Assembly (NCBI GenBank): GCA_017480345.1
Contig: JAFVAU010000005.1
Location: 1 to 47,295 of the forward strand
Length of the DNA: 47,295 nt
From: Bacteroidales bacterium
GTDB lineage: Bacteria > Bacteroidota > Bacteroidia > Bacteroidales > UBA932
Direction: 5' to 3'
How positions within the stretch are numbered: position 1 is the first letter of the stretch; every line of letters starts with the position of its first letter. Under the pieces are notes generated by a model. The model did not search any database and was not told where the DNA came from. It saw nothing but the letters and a program-made list of their open reading frames with translations. This document shows, one piece after another, positions 7,295 through 15,500 of the stretch. The position numbers and the translations under genes are program-made.

Positions 7295-7343
7295 CAAATA
7301 TAGCTAAAAAAAATAACTATACAACTAAAATTATATAGTTATT
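7295..7343 (-). promoter_or_regulatory. BlaI operon promoter and operator
   Basis: On the minus strand TATATTTG (7295-7302) is the -7 box, with TTG 19 bases upstream. AATAACTATA (7312-7321) and TATAGTTATT (7334-7343) form a perfect 10-bp inverted repeat with a 12-base spacer covering the -33 region. The location upstream of a BlaI-family gene supports an autoregulatory operator. Confidence 0.7.
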
Positions 7344-7373
7344 CGTTTGTTTTTTGTAATTGGCCATGCTGGC

Positions 7374-7519
7374 AAGCGCTGAAAGAATACCTTTTGGCCG
7401 GAAGCTAATCTTCGGAGTGCGAGTAACGTCCCGGTTTTGGGACGACACTCGCAAAAATGGCCGATTTTGCGAGTAACGTCCCGGTTTTTGGGACGTTACT
7501 CGCACATGGCACCTTCCGC
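7374..7519. repeat. Palindromic repeat family A, copy 2
   Basis: Inverted relative to copies 1 and 3. It begins with AAGCGCTGAAAGAATACC, the sequence that in copy 1 encodes the regulator C-terminus. It continues with GGAGTGCGAGTAACGTCCC (7414-7432), a linker with GGCCGAT and two hairpins, and ends with a flank (CACCTTCCG) shared with copy 3. No gene is seen between 7344 and 7526. Confidence 0.85.
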
Positions 7520-7526
7520 TATGGAA

Positions 7527-7554
7527 TAAAAAAGAGACCTTGAACAAGGTCTCT
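7527..7554 (-). terminator. Intrinsic terminator of tRNA-Val
   Basis: AGAGACCTT and AAGGTCTCT (7533-7541/7546-7554) form a 9-bp stem with a four-base loop. On the minus strand it is followed by a run of six T, directly downstream of the tRNA. Confidence 0.85.
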
Positions 7555-7560
7555 TGGGAG

Positions 7561-7635
7561 TAGGGACGATCGGATTCGAACCGATGACCTCTTCAATGTG
7601 ACTGAAGCGCTCTAAACCAGCTGAGCTACGCCCCT
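7561..7635 (-). tRNA. tRNA-Val (anticodon CAC)
   Basis: The minus strand folds into a full cloverleaf. The acceptor AGGGGCG pairs with CGTCCCT, and the D-arm, the anticodon stem CTTCA/TGAAG with loop GTCACAT (anticodon CAC, reads GTG) and the TTCGAAT T-loop are all present. CCA is not encoded. A promoter (CAAA at 7678-7681, 20-base spacer, CAAAGGTA at 7650-7657, read on the minus strand) and a terminator flank it. Confidence 0.93.
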
Positions 7636-7649
7636 GTGTTTGGGGAATG

Positions 7650-7681
7650 CAAAGGTACTATCTTTTCTTCGATTTCGCAAA
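7650..7681 (-). promoter_or_regulatory. Promoter of tRNA-Val
   Basis: On the minus strand TTTG, a 20-base spacer and TACCTTTG (7650-7657) match the Bacteroidetes consensus. The -7 box ends about 14 bases before the tRNA. Confidence 0.75.
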
Positions 7682-7702
7682 AATTATTTGAAAATTTATT
7701 TC

Positions 7703-7710
7703 TACCTTTG
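7703..7710 (+). promoter_or_regulatory. -7 box of the exported protein gene
   Basis: TACCTTTG ends seven bases before the ATG at 7718. No clear TTTG is found at the expected -33 distance. The spacing implies an mRNA starting close to the initiation codon. Confidence 0.55.
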
Positions 7711-7717
7711 TACTGGT

Positions 7718-8941
7718 ATGAGAAAAACGCTGACTGTCATATTGTTAGTTATGCTGTCCTGGACACTGGCCGCACAGACGGATTCCCTGCGCCTGGGGTA
7801 TCTGGTCCGGGGCCGGGTGAAGGATGCCGGCAGCGGGAAGGCCCTGGAGTCCGTCCACGTCTCCGCTGCAGGCCGCCACCACGCCACCGTCACCAATGCC
7901 GACGGCGAGTTCGTTCTCAAGAGCGACGCCCCCATCGGCACGGTGGAATTCTCCTATCTGGGATATCGGAAGCGTACGGAGAAGGCCACATCGGCCTATA
8001 TGCAGGTGGGGCTGCAGCGGGAAGCCCTTCCCCTGAAAGAAGCGTCCATCATTACCGGAGAGCCGGCCGATATCGTGCGGGCGGCCCTGGAAAAAGCCGA
8101 TATATCGTACTGCCCGGAGCCGGAGCTTCTGGAATGCTTCTATCGGGAAACGGTGCAGAAGAGAAACCGCTATACCTATGTAGCAGAGGCCGTGGCCCGC
8201 ATTTTCAAGGACCAGTATTCTCGCAACCTGGGCTCCCGTGATGCGGCGGCGCTGGAGAAGAGCCGGCTGCTGGTGAGCCAGCGCAAGCGGGATACCCTGA
8301 GCGTGAAAACCCAGGGCGGCCCCAACATGGCCATCACCTGCGATTTCCTCAAGAACCGAGAGCTCCTGTTCACGGAGGAGGAAATGGCCCTGTACCGCTT
8401 CTCCATGGAATCACCCACCTATATCGGAGACCGCGTGCAGTTTATCATCAAGATGGAGCCAAGCCCTTACGCCCAGGTGGACTATGCGCTGTATTATGCC
8501 ACGCTGTATATTGACCGGGAGACGCTCTGTTTCACGCGCATAGAAACGTCGCTGGACATGAAGGACCAGGTGAAAGCCATCCGGGCCATCCTGGTGTCCA
8601 AGCCCATGGGCCTGCGCTTCTTCCCCAAGGAGGCCAGTATTGTTCTGAACTACCGCACCGTGGGAGAGAAAACGCGCCTGGAGTACTTCCGCTCCACCAT
8701 CCGCTTTGACTGCGATTGGAGAAAGCGCCTGTTCAAGACCCACTACACCTCCATCAACGAGCTGGTGATAACGGACGTCTATCCCACGGCAACGCCCATT
8801 CCCCGCAGGGAACGTTTCCGCGCCAAAGATTATCTGGACGACAAAGCCTTGGAATTCGAGGACCCGGACTTCTGGGCCGATTACAACATCATCGAGCCCT
8901 CAGAGAGCCTGGAGCATGCTATCGGCCGATTGAGGAAATAA
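7718..8941 (+). CDS. Exported protein with carboxypeptidase-regulatory-like domain
   Basis: A 407-residue protein. The ATG at 7718 gives a clean signal peptide (M-R-K-T-L-T-V-I-L-L-V-M-L-S-W-T-L-A-A-Q); an upstream TTG-initiated reading would bury it. Residues about 30-110 form a CarboxypepD_reg-like beta-sandwich (G-R-V-K-D-A-G-S-G-K-A-L, N-A-D-G-E-F, Y-L-G-Y), the module found at the front of TonB-dependent receptors and many Bacteroidetes surface proteins. The remaining 290 residues have no recognisable catalytic motif and resemble Bacteroidetes exported proteins of unknown function. Its end overlaps the convergent nucleotidyltransferase gene by 23 bases. Confidence 0.75.
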   Translation: MRKTLTVILLVMLSWTLAAQTDSLRLGYLVRGRVKDAGSGKALESVHVSAAGRHHATVTNADGEFVLKSDAPIGTVEFSYLGYRKRTEKATSAYMQVGLQREALPLKEASIITGEPADIVRAALEKADISYCPEPELLECFYRETVQKRNRYTYVAEAVARIFKDQYSRNLGSRDAAALEKSRLLVSQRKRDTLSVKTQGGPNMAITCDFLKNRELLFTEEEMALYRFSMESPTYIGDRVQFIIKMEPSPYAQVDYALYYATLYIDRETLCFTRIETSLDMKDQVKAIRAILVSKPMGLRFFPKEASIVLNYRTVGEKTRLEYFRSTIRFDCDWRKRLFKTHYTSINELVITDVYPTATPIPRRERFRAKDYLDDKALEFEDPDFWADYNIIEPSESLEHAIGRLRK

Positions 8942-9662
8942 ATTCCTCCGCTGCGGCCAAGGTGTCCAGTTTGCCCACATCCACCAGTTGCAGATTCTCC
9001 GGAACCACTCCGTAAATGGGGTGGTTTCCGCATTCTTGGAGATAGAAGTCCATGATGGGGAAACGCTCGGGCATGTGGGCCTGACGGAAAGCGTCGAAAA
9101 TGGCCGGAGAGAGGTTGTGGATGCCGGAAAAGGCCAGGCGGCGGCAGCCTTTCAGTTCCTCCGCCGGATAAGGGGAACGGACCTCTCCGGTCTGGACGTT
9201 GGTCCAGCCTTTCAGGCGCATGTCCTCCCCGAAGAGAAGGTAGCGGCTGGTTTTGCGCTCACTCACCACCAGGGTGGAAAGGGCCTCCGGACGGGTCTGC
9301 TCCCGGAACCACGCCAGGTCCAGGTTGGAAAGGATGTCCACGTTATGCACCAGGAAGGGCCCCTCCAACGGTTCCAGCTGGTTTTGCGCGAAGGCTATGC
9401 CCCCGCCGGTTTCCCTCAGCAGGGCCGATTCGTCCGAAACCCGGATGGAAACCCCGAAGTCATGGGCGGAGAGATAGTCGATGATCTGGGCGGCGAAATG
9501 ATGCACGTTCACCACCAGTTCGTCGTACCCGGCAGCGCGGAGCCTGCAGATGACATGGTACAGGAGCGGCTCTCCGCCCACGGGCACCAAGGCTTTCGGG
9601 GTGGTGTCCGTAAGGGGTTTGAGGCGGGTTCCCAGACCGGCGGCAAAGATGAGCGCCTTCAT
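8919..9662 (-). CDS. MurU-like sugar-1-phosphate nucleotidyltransferase
   Basis: A 247-residue NTP-transferase. The N-terminal A-A-G-L-G-T-R-L-K-P-L-T-D (about 7-19) is the nucleotide-binding signature, and V-D-I-L-S-N (about 105-110) supplies the metal-binding Asp. The start at 9662 places the signature at the usual position; longer readings add unrelated residues. It follows the kinase-RapZ fusion gene by two bases. The pair matches AmgK/MurU, which convert N-acetylmuramate to its 1-phosphate and then UDP-MurNAc in peptidoglycan recycling. Mannose-1-phosphate guanylyltransferase is a possible alternative, but the neighbour favours MurU. Confidence 0.75.
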   Translation of the reverse strand: MKALIFAAGLGTRLKPLTDTTPKALVPVGGEPLLYHVICRLRAAGYDELVVNVHHFAAQIIDYLSAHDFGVSIRVSDESALLRETGGGIAFAQNQLEPLEGPFLVHNVDILSNLDLAWFREQTRPEALSTLVVSERKTSRYLLFGEDMRLKGWTNVQTGEVRSPYPAEELKGCRRLAFSGIHNLSPAIFDAFRQAHMPERFPIMDFYLQECGNHPIYGVVPENLQLVDVGKLDTLAAAEEFISSIGR

Positions 9663-9664
9663 CC

Positions 9665-11092
9665 TCAGAGCATTTTTTCTATGTTCAGTTCGCGGTGGGT
9701 GATGGTTACCTTCACGTCGAACTTGCGGGCCAGGTGGTGCGCCAGATGTTCGGCACAATAGACGGAACGGTGCTGGCCGCCGGTGCAGCCAAAGCACACT
9801 TGCAGGTTGGTGAATTTGCGCTCAATGAAGCGTTTGGCGTGGGCGTCCACCAGGTTGTAGACACTCTCCAGGAAAGTGGTGACCTCGCCGTCGTCCTCCA
9901 GGAATTTGATCACTTCCGGGTCTGTTCCGTTGAACTGGCGGTAGTATTCGTACTTGCCGGGATTGTTCACGCTGCGGCAGTCGAAGACGTAGCCGCCGCC
10001 GTTGCCGGTGGTATCGGCCGGAATGCCTTTCTTATAGGCGAAGCTGTAGATATGCACGGAAAGCCGATGGTCCTGAGCAATCTCGTTGAGCTCCGGCATG
10101 GATGCCATCTTCTCCAGCAGCCCGTTCATGTACGGATAGGCGGTGAAAGGCGTCTGGAGCAGACTTCTGAGGTTACTCAGGGCATAGGGGACGCTGGCCA
10201 GGAAGTGCGGCTTCTTCTCAAAGTAGCCGCGGAAACCGTAGGCGCCCAGCACCTGGAGGGTGCGGAACAGCACAAAGAGGCGGAGGCGTTCCATGAAATG
10301 AGCCTCGTCCACCTTCTTGTAGCTCTGTAGGGCCCGCAAATACGTCTTGATGAGTTCCTGCTTGAGGTCTTCCGGGAAGCGGGAGCGGGCCTGCCAGATG
10401 AAGGAGGCCACATCGTAATAGATGGGGCCACGACGGCCTCCCTGGAAGTCTATGAACCAGGGCTCTCCGTCCTTGACCATGACGTTGCGGGCCTGGAAGT
10501 CCCTGTACATGAAGGTATTGTCTTCCTCCTGCAGCAGGTCTTTCTTGAACTTCTCGAAATCGTCCTGGAGGAGCACCTCGTTGAATTCCAGCCCGGTGGC
10601 CTTGAGGAAACAGTATTTGAAGTAATTGAGGTCGAAATCCACCATGCGGGCGTCGAAGGCCTCCTGCGGATAGCAGCACTTCCAGTCCAGACCCTGGGCG
10701 CCTACGAACTGCAGGCGGGGCAGCTGCTCGATGGCTTTTTTCAGCAGCTGCGTCTCTACGGAACTGTACAGGCCACTCTCCCGGCCCTGCGACACCATGC
10801 CGTACAGCACCTGGTCTCCCAGGTCTTCCTGGATGTAGGCGCTCTCGTCCTCATTCACCGCAAAGACGGTGGGCACCTTGAGCCCTTTCTCCTTGAAATG
10901 CCTGGCTATGGTGATGAAGCTGTGGTTCTCCTGCAGGTTGGCGCCGATAACGCCGATGATGGACAGGTTGCCGCCCCTGAGGCGGAAATACCGGCGGTTG
11001 CTGCCCGATGCGGGCATCTCCGAAATCTCTTGCAATTGCTGGCCGGTATAGGACTCGAACAGCGGTTTGAGGATTTGTTCCTGCTGCGTCAT
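9665..11092 (-). CDS. Sugar kinase (AmgK-like phosphotransferase) fused to RapZ C-terminal domain
   Basis: A 475-residue fusion. Residues about 1-330 are an APH-type phosphotransferase: a Gly-rich loop (S-G-S-N-R-R-Y-F), the catalytic Y-R-D-F-Q-A-R-N (about 196-203) and F-I-D-F-Q-G-G metal site. Residues about 340-475 match the C-terminal domain of RapZ, with the hallmark G-C-T-G-G-Q-H-R-S-V (about 432-441). RapZ of enterobacteria senses glucosamine-6-phosphate and controls its synthesis; that domain also binds RNA. The RapZ nucleotide-binding N-terminal domain is absent and replaced by the kinase. With the MurU-like gene two bases downstream it suggests amino-sugar recycling coupled to sensing. 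Such fusions are known in Bacteroidetes; the regulatory link is inferred. Confidence 0.8.
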   Translation of the reverse strand: MTQQEQILKPLFESYTGQQLQEISEMPASGSNRRYFRLRGGNLSIIGVIGANLQENHSFITIARHFKEKGLKVPTVFAVNEDESAYIQEDLGDQVLYGMVSQGRESGLYSSVETQLLKKAIEQLPRLQFVGAQGLDWKCCYPQEAFDARMVDFDLNYFKYCFLKATGLEFNEVLLQDDFEKFKKDLLQEEDNTFMYRDFQARNVMVKDGEPWFIDFQGGRRGPIYYDVASFIWQARSRFPEDLKQELIKTYLRALQSYKKVDEAHFMERLRLFVLFRTLQVLGAYGFRGYFEKKPHFLASVPYALSNLRSLLQTPFTAYPYMNGLLEKMASMPELNEIAQDHRLSVHIYSFAYKKGIPADTTGNGGGYVFDCRSVNNPGKYEYYRQFNGTDPEVIKFLEDDGEVTTFLESVYNLVDAHAKRFIERKFTNLQVCFGCTGGQHRSVYCAEHLAHHLARKFDVKVTITHRELNIEKML

Positions 11093-11113
11093 GACTTTCT
11101 TCTGTTAATCTCA

Positions 11114-11145
11114 CAAAGATACAGAAAAAAGGAGTTTCCGCCAAA
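11114..11145 (-). promoter_or_regulatory. Promoter of kinase-RapZ/MurU operon
   Basis: On the minus strand TTTG (11142-11145), a 20-base spacer and TATCTTTG (11114-11121) match the consensus. The ATG follows the -7 box after 21 bases. Confidence 0.75.
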
Positions 11146-11150
11146 AATCG

Positions 11151-11294
11151 CTTGCCGGAAGGTGCCCTGTGCGAGTAACGTCCCAAAAACCGGGACGTTA
11201 CCTGCAAAATCGGCCATTTTTGCGAGTGTCGTCCCTTAAACCGGGACGTTACTCGCACTCCGAGGATTAGCTTCCTGCCAAAAGGTATTCTTTC
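11151..11294. repeat. Palindromic repeat family A, copy 3
   Basis: Same orientation as copy 1. It has a left flank CCGGAAGGTGCC shared with copy 2, the core from 11171 to 11261 with linker AAAATCGGCCATTTTT, and the tail GATTAGCTTCCTGCC...GGTATTCTTTC. One arm carries a C replacing TCG (CCTGC), breaking its symmetry. It abuts repeat B2. Confidence 0.85.
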
Positions 11295-11355
11295 TTCGCT
11301 CCGGCATCACGGGCCTTCGGCCCAACTGTTCTCAATTCGGAGCGTAGCGACAACA
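11293..11355. repeat. Palindromic repeat family B, copy 2
   Basis: Inverted copy of 4870-4934 with about three differences. It directly follows the tail of repeat A3, so the two families are joined here but separate elsewhere. Confidence 0.75.
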
Positions 11356-11413
11356 GGCGGCTTCTGCCGCCAGCCCCTCTCCCGAGGAGAGGGGTTTGGG
11401 GAGAGGGTAACGT
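11356..11413. repeat. GC-rich hairpin repeats
   Basis: GGCGGCTTCTGCCGCC forms a short hairpin, and CCCCTCTCC (11374-11382) pairs with GGAGAGGGG (11386-11394) around a three-base loop. The second is of the type translated as S-P-N-P-S-P-R-E-R-G in shadow reading frames and recurs in many bacterial genomes. No gene lies between 11093 and 11473. Confidence 0.55.
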
Positions 11414-11442
11414 GGATGGGGTTATCCCTCCGCCGAAGCGAA

Positions 11443-11469
11443 AGAAGCAGCGCCAAATGCGCTGCTTCT
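11443..11469 (-). terminator. Hairpin downstream of tRNA-Ser, weak terminator
   Basis: AGAAGCAGCG (11443-11452) and CGCTGCTTCT (11460-11469) form a perfect 10-bp stem with a 7-base loop four bases after the tRNA. Only TTTCG follows on the minus strand, so it may be a processing or end-protecting hairpin rather than a strong terminator. Confidence 0.5.
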
Positions 11470-11473
11470 GAAG

Positions 11474-11558
11474 CGGAGGCGGAGGGATTCGAACCCCCGG
11501 AGCCTTTCAGCTCAACAGTTTTCAAGACTGCCGCCATCGACCACTCGGCCACACCTCC
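11474..11558 (-). tRNA. tRNA-Ser (anticodon TGA)
   Basis: An 85-base cloverleaf with the long variable arm of class II tRNAs. The acceptor GGAGGTG pairs with CGCCTCC, the discriminator base is G, and anticodon loop CTTGAAA gives TGA (reads TCA). It follows lspA, with its own promoter in the end of that gene. Confidence 0.93.
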
Positions 11559-11568
11559 AAAGCGGATG

Positions 11569-11600
11569 CAAAGGTAGTGAAAAATTATTCCTTTGCAAAA
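11569..11600 (-). promoter_or_regulatory. Promoter of tRNA-Ser
   Basis: On the minus strand TTTG (11597-11600), a 20-base spacer and TACCTTTG (11569-11576). The -33 box lies inside the last codons of lspA. Confidence 0.75.
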
Positions 11601-12181
11601 AACTTCCAGTGGAAGAGAATCAGATAAATGGCGCCACAGGTGACGCAACTATCGGCAAAATTGAAGACGGGCTCAAAAAAGATGTGTCCGCCCAGGCCGG
11701 GGACCCAGTCGGGCCAGGTCCAGAGGGGGAAGTAGAACATGTCCACCACCTTTCCCTGCATGAAGGGGGCATAGGAGCCCCAGGTGGCCACGGCAGATGA
11801 GGTGGATTCACTGAAAATGAGTCCGTAGAAGAGGCAGTCCACGATATTGCCCAAGGCACCGGCAGTGATGAGGGTGAGGCCAACCAGGACGCCCGTGGGA
11901 ACGTTCCCTCTACGGAGCAATTTGGATATCCACCAGACCAGTACCCCAAAGAGTACAAGGCGAAAGAAAGTGAGCAGATACTTGCCCACAACCCCGCCAA
12001 AGGCCATGCCAAAAGCCATACCCTTGTTTTCCACGAAGAGCAGCTGGAACCAGTTACCCAGCACGGGGATGCTCTCTCCCAGGGTAATGTTGGTCTTGAC
12101 CAGGACTTTGATAACCTGATCAATAACCACCAAGAGGATCCCCAGAAGCAGCAGGCCCTTTCCTTTGGAAAGACGCCCCAT
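11585..12181 (-). CDS. lspA: Lipoprotein signal peptidase (signal peptidase II)
   Basis: A 198-residue inner-membrane aspartyl protease that cuts the signal peptide of prolipoproteins before the lipobox Cys. Four membrane segments are visible. The catalytic Asp residues lie in G-N-I-V-D-C (about D114) and F-N-F-A-D-S (about D176). V-E-N-K-G-M-A-F-G is the conserved substrate-site segment. It is slightly longer than the usual 160-170 residues because of an extra loop (about 122-150), as is normal in Bacteroidetes. The start overlaps the stop of the DksA-like gene by one base. Confidence 0.93.
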   Translation of the reverse strand: MGRLSKGKGLLLLGILLVVIDQVIKVLVKTNITLGESIPVLGNWFQLLFVENKGMAFGMAFGGVVGKYLLTFFRLVLFGVLVWWISKLLRRGNVPTGVLVGLTLITAGALGNIVDCLFYGLIFSESTSSAVATWGSYAPFMQGKVVDMFYFPLWTWPDWVPGLGGHIFFEPVFNFADSCVTCGAIYLILFHWKFFAKE

Positions 12182-12582
12182 TACTTTCTGCCGCTCTTTT
12201 CCAGGATAGCCTTTCCTTCAACCGTCGTGGTGGCATGGGGAACCAGACGCAAGCGCTCCTTGGGGATGAGCTTACCCGTTACACGGCAGATGCCGTAGGT
12301 CTTGTTCTCGATGCGCACCAGAGCGGCTTCCAAGTTCTGGATGAACTTGTACTGACGCTGGGCCAGGGCACCGGCCTCCTCTTTGGAAAGCTGGAAGGCG
12401 CCGTCGTCCTCCACCGTCTTGAAGGTGGGAGCGGTATCCAGGATGTCATTGCCACCGGCGTGGGTCATGGCTTCCCGGAGCGTATTGTACTCTGCGCGAG
12501 CCTTCTCCAACATCTCGTTGATAATGCCGCGGAACTCCTCGAGCTCCTCGTCAGAATAGCGGGTCTTGTTGTTCTCTTCCAT
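12181..12582 (-). CDS. TraR/DksA-family protein with degenerate zinc finger
   Basis: A 133-residue coiled-coil protein of the DksA type. Helices at about 10-105 include the D-x-x-D-x-A-like tip region, and the C-terminal finger reads Y-G-I-C-R-V-T-G-K-L-I-P. Only one Cys remains of the four-Cys zinc site, as is usual for Bacteroidetes members of this group. DksA proteins bind the RNA polymerase secondary channel and tune rRNA and amino-acid promoters. It sits four bases after ileS and one base before lspA, a common Bacteroidetes gene order. Whether this version acts on RNA polymerase is not shown by the sequence. Confidence 0.85.
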   Translation of the reverse strand: MEENNKTRYSDEELEEFRGIINEMLEKARAEYNTLREAMTHAGGNDILDTAPTFKTVEDDGAFQLSKEEAGALAQRQYKFIQNLEAALVRIENKTYGICRVTGKLIPKERLRLVPHATTTVEGKAILEKSGRK

Positions 12583-12586
12583 ATCG

Positions 12587-15500
12587 TTATCGTTTGATAG
12601 TTAACTTGATTGTACCCTCCGTCCATTCCACCTCGGCCGCATCTGCGGGAGCCTTTTCAAAGGCTTCCAGGCCGATGGAAAGCGAAAGGGTCTGGGCTTT
12701 CACATAGTCTCCGAAGGCAGCCAGGGCATCGGCCAAAGCCTCATCGGAAGAATAAACCACGGTGTGGATGCGGTCCGTCACCTCGAAGCCGGAGCTCTTG
12801 CGGAGGTTCTGGATGCGGTTCACCAGCTCGCGGGACAGGCCTTCGCGGCGCAGCTCGGGCGTCACGTCCACGTCCAAAGCTACGGTGAGGGAGCCTTCGG
12901 AGGCCACCTGCCAGCCTTCCACATCTTCGGAAGAAATGGCATAGTCTCCGGGGTTGAGCACCACATCACCTCCGGGGAGGTTCAGGGTATAGGTTTCACC
13001 GGCCGATTCGGCCTTCTGGATAGCCGCAATCACGGGCTGCGCCAGCGTGCCGAAGCCGGCGGCAATCTCCTTCATGCGGGCGCCGTACGTCTTGCCCAGC
13101 ACCTTGAAGTTGGGTTTGATCTTGAGCGTCATAATGCCGCTGGTGTCCTCCACAAACTCCATCTCCTTCACGTTCACCTCCGGCAGCACAATCTCCTTCA
13201 CGGCATCCAGGGCGGCGCGCACCTTCTCGGAGATGACCGGAATCATCACCTTCTGCAGCGGCTGGCGCACCGGGATATTCACCTTCTTGCGGATACCCAG
13301 GATAAGGGAGGTGGCCTGCTGGGCCAGCGCCATGCGCACTTCCAGGGCGGCGTCCATCACGGACTCATCGGCCCGGGGCATGAGGACGAAGTGCACGGAA
13401 GCGGGAGATTCCCGGTCGGAGCCGGGAATGACGCCCCGGTCGGGGCCGGGAATGACGTCCTGCGTCAGGTCCAGATACAGGCGGTCCATATAGAAAGGCG
13501 CAATGGGAGCACCCAGGATGGCCACATCCACCAGGACGCGGTACAGGGTCTCATAGGCCGATTTCTTGTCCTCCGTCATCTCGCCGGCCCAGAAACGGGA
13601 GCGGTTCAGGCGCACGTACCAGTTGGAAACGTCGTCACAGACGAAGGATTCCAGGATACGCCCGGCCGATTTGACGTCGTAGTCTTCATACGCCGCCCGC
13701 ACATCCCGGATGACAGTATTCAGACGGGACAGAATCCAACGGTCCAACTCTGACACCGGAGAGAATACCCTTTCCGGAGCATTTGCCCGTACAGAGCCAC
13801 CCCGAAAATTAGAAATTTCCAGGGACCCCGGTTGGTCGCGAAGCGACGCGGAGGAAAGGGTATTCTCTCCGGGAGTCCACTTGTCGATATTGGCATAACG
13901 GGCGAAGAAGGCATAAGTATTGTAAAGCGTGCCGAAGAACTTGCGGCGCACATCGGCCACTCCCCCTTCGTCAAACTTGAGGTTGTCCCAAGGCTCGGCG
14001 TTGGTGAGCATGTACCAGCGGAGGGCGTCGGCCCCATAGGTGTCCAGGGCCTGGAACGGATCCACCGCATTGCCCAGGCGCTTGCTCATCTTGTTGCCGT
14101 TCTTGTCCAGCACCAAACCGTTGGATATCACCCGCTTGAAGGCGGGCGTTCCGGAAATCATGGTGTGGATGGCATGCAGGGTATAGAACCAGCCGCGGGT
14201 CTGGTCCACGCCTTCGGCGATGAAATCCGCCGTGGCGCCGAAACCGGGCTTGCCCAGGTTGCGGAGGCCTTCCTGCGCGTAAGGCATGGCACCGGAGTCG
14301 AACCACACGTCAATGAGGTCCGTCTCTCGGAGCATCTTCTTGCCGGAGGCCGATACCAGGAAGATTCCATCCACATAGGGACGGTGGAGGTCAATCTTGT
14401 TGTAATTCTCCAAGGACATGTCTTCGGGATTGAAGCCTTTGTCCTTCAGGGGGTTGGAAGGCATGATGCCGACGGAAACGGCCTTCTCAATCTCATTATA
14501 CAGCTCTTTGACGGAGCCGATGCACAGCTCTTCCTTGCCGTCTTCCGTGCGCCAGATGGGCAGCGGGGTGCCCCAGTAGCGGGAACGGGAGAGGTTCCAG
14601 TCCTGGATGTTCTCCAACCACTGGCCGAAGCGGCCGGTACCGGTGGAGGCGGGTTTCCAGGTGATTTCCCTGTTCAGGGCCACCATCTGCTCCTTCACGG
14701 CCGATGCCTTGATGAACCAGCTGTCCAGCGGGTAGTAGAGCACGGGGAGGTCCGTGCGCCAGCTGTGTGGATAGCTGTGGACATGCTTCTGCACCTTGAA
14801 GGCGCGGCCATCGGCCTTCATCATGACGCAAAGGTCAATGTCCAGCGTTCCCTCTTCGGGAACATGCTCGAAGTATTCCTTGTAACCGGCCTTCACGTAG
14901 CGGCCGGAATATTCCTTGTAGGAGGGATCCACCGTGGCGGCATAGGCCGGATCCATGTCTTCCAGGCGCATGAAACGGCCCTGGCGGTCCACCTGGGCCT
15001 GCGGATTGCCGTCTTTGTCTATGGGCATCACCGCGCCGATGCCGGCGGCGGCAGCCACGCGCTTGTCATCCGCACCGAAGGTGGGGGCGATGTGCACGAT
15101 GCCGGTACCCTCGTCCGTTGTTACATAGTCTCCGGAAATGACGCGGAAGGCATCCCCGTCCGGCTTGAACCAGGGAATGAGCTGCTCATAGCGCATGCCC
15201 ACCAGTTCGCTGCCCTTGATGGTGCCGGGAAGCACCTCATGCTCCACCTTGGGGCCGAAGAGAGCATCCACGCGGGCGGCGGCCACAATGTACGTAGCCT
15301 GGGCGCCCGTATAGGGATTGGCGGAACGCACCTTCACATAGTCGATATTGGGTCCCACGCAGAGGGCCGTGTTGGAAGGCAGCGTCCAGGGCGTGGTGGT
15401 CCAGGCCAGGAAGAAGAGGTTCTCCTCCCCTTCCACCCGGAACTGCACGGTGGCGGTGGTGTCGCTCACGTCCTTGTAGCAGCCGGGCTGGTTGAGCTCG

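Noticed and set aside
2855-11294. CRISPR array or other direct-repeat array for family A
   Set aside because: Only three scattered copies in both orientations, with internal palindromes and no regular spacers or cas genes.
12181-12582. Loss of zinc-finger cysteines in the DksA-like protein as a sign of decay
   Set aside because: The same single-Cys form is usual for this Bacteroidetes group, so it is not evidence of a broken gene.
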